Of a DNA stretch of 5,634 nt, positions 5,469 through 5,634 are shown piece after piece. Both the position numbers and the translations under genes were made by a program. Under the pieces are notes generated by a model. The model made no database searches. It had not been told where the DNA came from and was given only the letters and a program-made list of their open reading frames with translations. The number at the start of each line of letters is the position of its first letter. Positions within the stretch are counted from its first letter, which is position 1. The stretch is from a bacterium (GTDB taxonomy: Bacteria > UBA9089 > UBA9088 > JAGUXG01): NCBI GenBank assembly GCA_030018505.1, contig JASEHO010000105.1:1-5634 (forward strand), written 5' to 3'.

Positions 5469-5507
5469 AACTATCCCCTCCCCTAACCCCTAACCACTAT
5501 CCACTAA
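5468..5507. repeat. Degenerate heptamer array, opposite orientation to 5047-5114
   Basis: Read on the plus strand: CAACTAT, CCCCT (short by two), CCCCTAA, CCCCTAA, CCACTAT, CCACTAA. CCACTAA is the exact complement of TTAGTGG, so this is the same repeat family facing the other way, with C substitutions in the middle units. On the minus strand it forms the leader of the four-helix-bundle gene. Together with the perfect array it brackets that gene. Confidence 0.75.
5475..5495 (-). other. Potential G-quadruplex motif in the leader of the four-helix-bundle gene
   Basis: The minus strand carries guanine runs of 2, 4, 4 and 4 separated by loops TTA, TTA and A (first run 5495-5494, last 5478-5475). 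It allows a two-layer quadruplex, or a three-layer one with a vacancy. It ends seven bases before the ribosome site, so in RNA it could hinder translation. Sequence pattern only. Confidence 0.4.
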
Positions 5508-5527
5508 CAGTAAAAACAATAATCTTT

Positions 5528-5634
5528 TTATTCATACTTCACCGCTACCGCAGGTGGAATCTTGGCTGCCTTTAAGGCTGGATAAAGACTACCAATTACA
5601 CCTATAAGTATAGATGTTGCAAAGCCAATGAATA
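5528..5634 (-). CDS. ABC transporter permease, FtsX/MacB type, C-terminal end only
   Basis: The frame enters from the right edge (first complete codon 5632-5630) and stops at TAA 5528-5530, leaving 34 residues. A hydrophobic stretch, FIGFATSILIGVIGSLYP, is followed by ALKAAKIPPAVAVKYE. This is the last transmembrane helix and the conserved closing motif 'GxYPAxxAaxlxPxxAlryE' of FtsX-domain permeases such as MacB and LolC/E, which couple cytoplasmic ATP hydrolysis to work on substrates at the outer face of the inner membrane. The short fragment cannot tell which subfamily it is. It would be transcribed toward the four-helix-bundle gene, 72 bases downstream. No terminator hairpin is visible after its stop. 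Confidence 0.75.
   Translation of the reverse strand, partial: FIGFATSILIGVIGSLYPALKAAKIPPAVAVKYE

Noticed and set aside
5047..5507. Diversity-generating retroelement with an Avd-like accessory protein
   Set aside because: The four-helix bundle is related to Avd, but there is no reverse transcriptase, no template/variable repeat pair and no adenine-biased variation in the window. The protein also fits the S23 branch better.

Overview
The window is bacterial, AT-rich, and tightly packed on the minus strand. One truncated gene runs on the plus strand at the left edge. Nothing in it fixes the phylum. LarB, FtsH, a GT4 glycosyltransferase and a stand-alone four-helix-bundle (S23-type) protein, together with many intergenic seven-base repeats, would suit a poorly characterised environmental or candidate-phylum bacterium. 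That is inference only.

Layout, left to right. Positions 2-271 (+) hold the C-terminal part of a clan AA (retropepsin-like) aspartic protease, cut by the window edge. Positions 200-838 (-) hold a receiver-domain protein whose C-terminal half looks like a histidine-kinase dimerisation domain that has lost its histidine. The two genes overlap tail to tail. Positions 1050-1802 (-) encode LarB, the first enzyme of nickel-pincer cofactor synthesis. Just upstream, and probably co-transcribed with it, is a GT4 glycosyltransferase (1830-2984, -). Positions 3172-5025 (-) encode the membrane protease FtsH with all catalytic motifs intact. Positions 5096-5455 (-) encode a small four-helix-bundle protein. 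Positions 5528-5634 (-) hold the last 34 codons of an FtsX/MacB-type ABC transporter permease.

The genes are mostly familiar; the unusual part is the DNA between them. An imperfect inverted repeat of about 170 bases brackets the glycosyltransferase-larB pair (856-1022 and 3015-3191). It shares exact blocks of 33 and 25 bases, and its ftsH-side arm runs into the last codons of ftsH. Inside both arms are short tandem heptamers in a conserved seven-base register. A separate, perfect heptamer array (TTAGTGG, 9.7 copies, 5047-5114) sits at the 3' end of the four-helix-bundle gene, and a degenerate array of the same family in opposite orientation lies just upstream of that gene. This gives a cassette of about 460 bases between ftsH and the transporter gene. 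Several genes stop inside, or at the edge of, these repeats.

No rRNA, tRNA, CRISPR array, transposase, integrase or convincing intrinsic terminator was found. No gene-free stretch exceeds about 210 bases.
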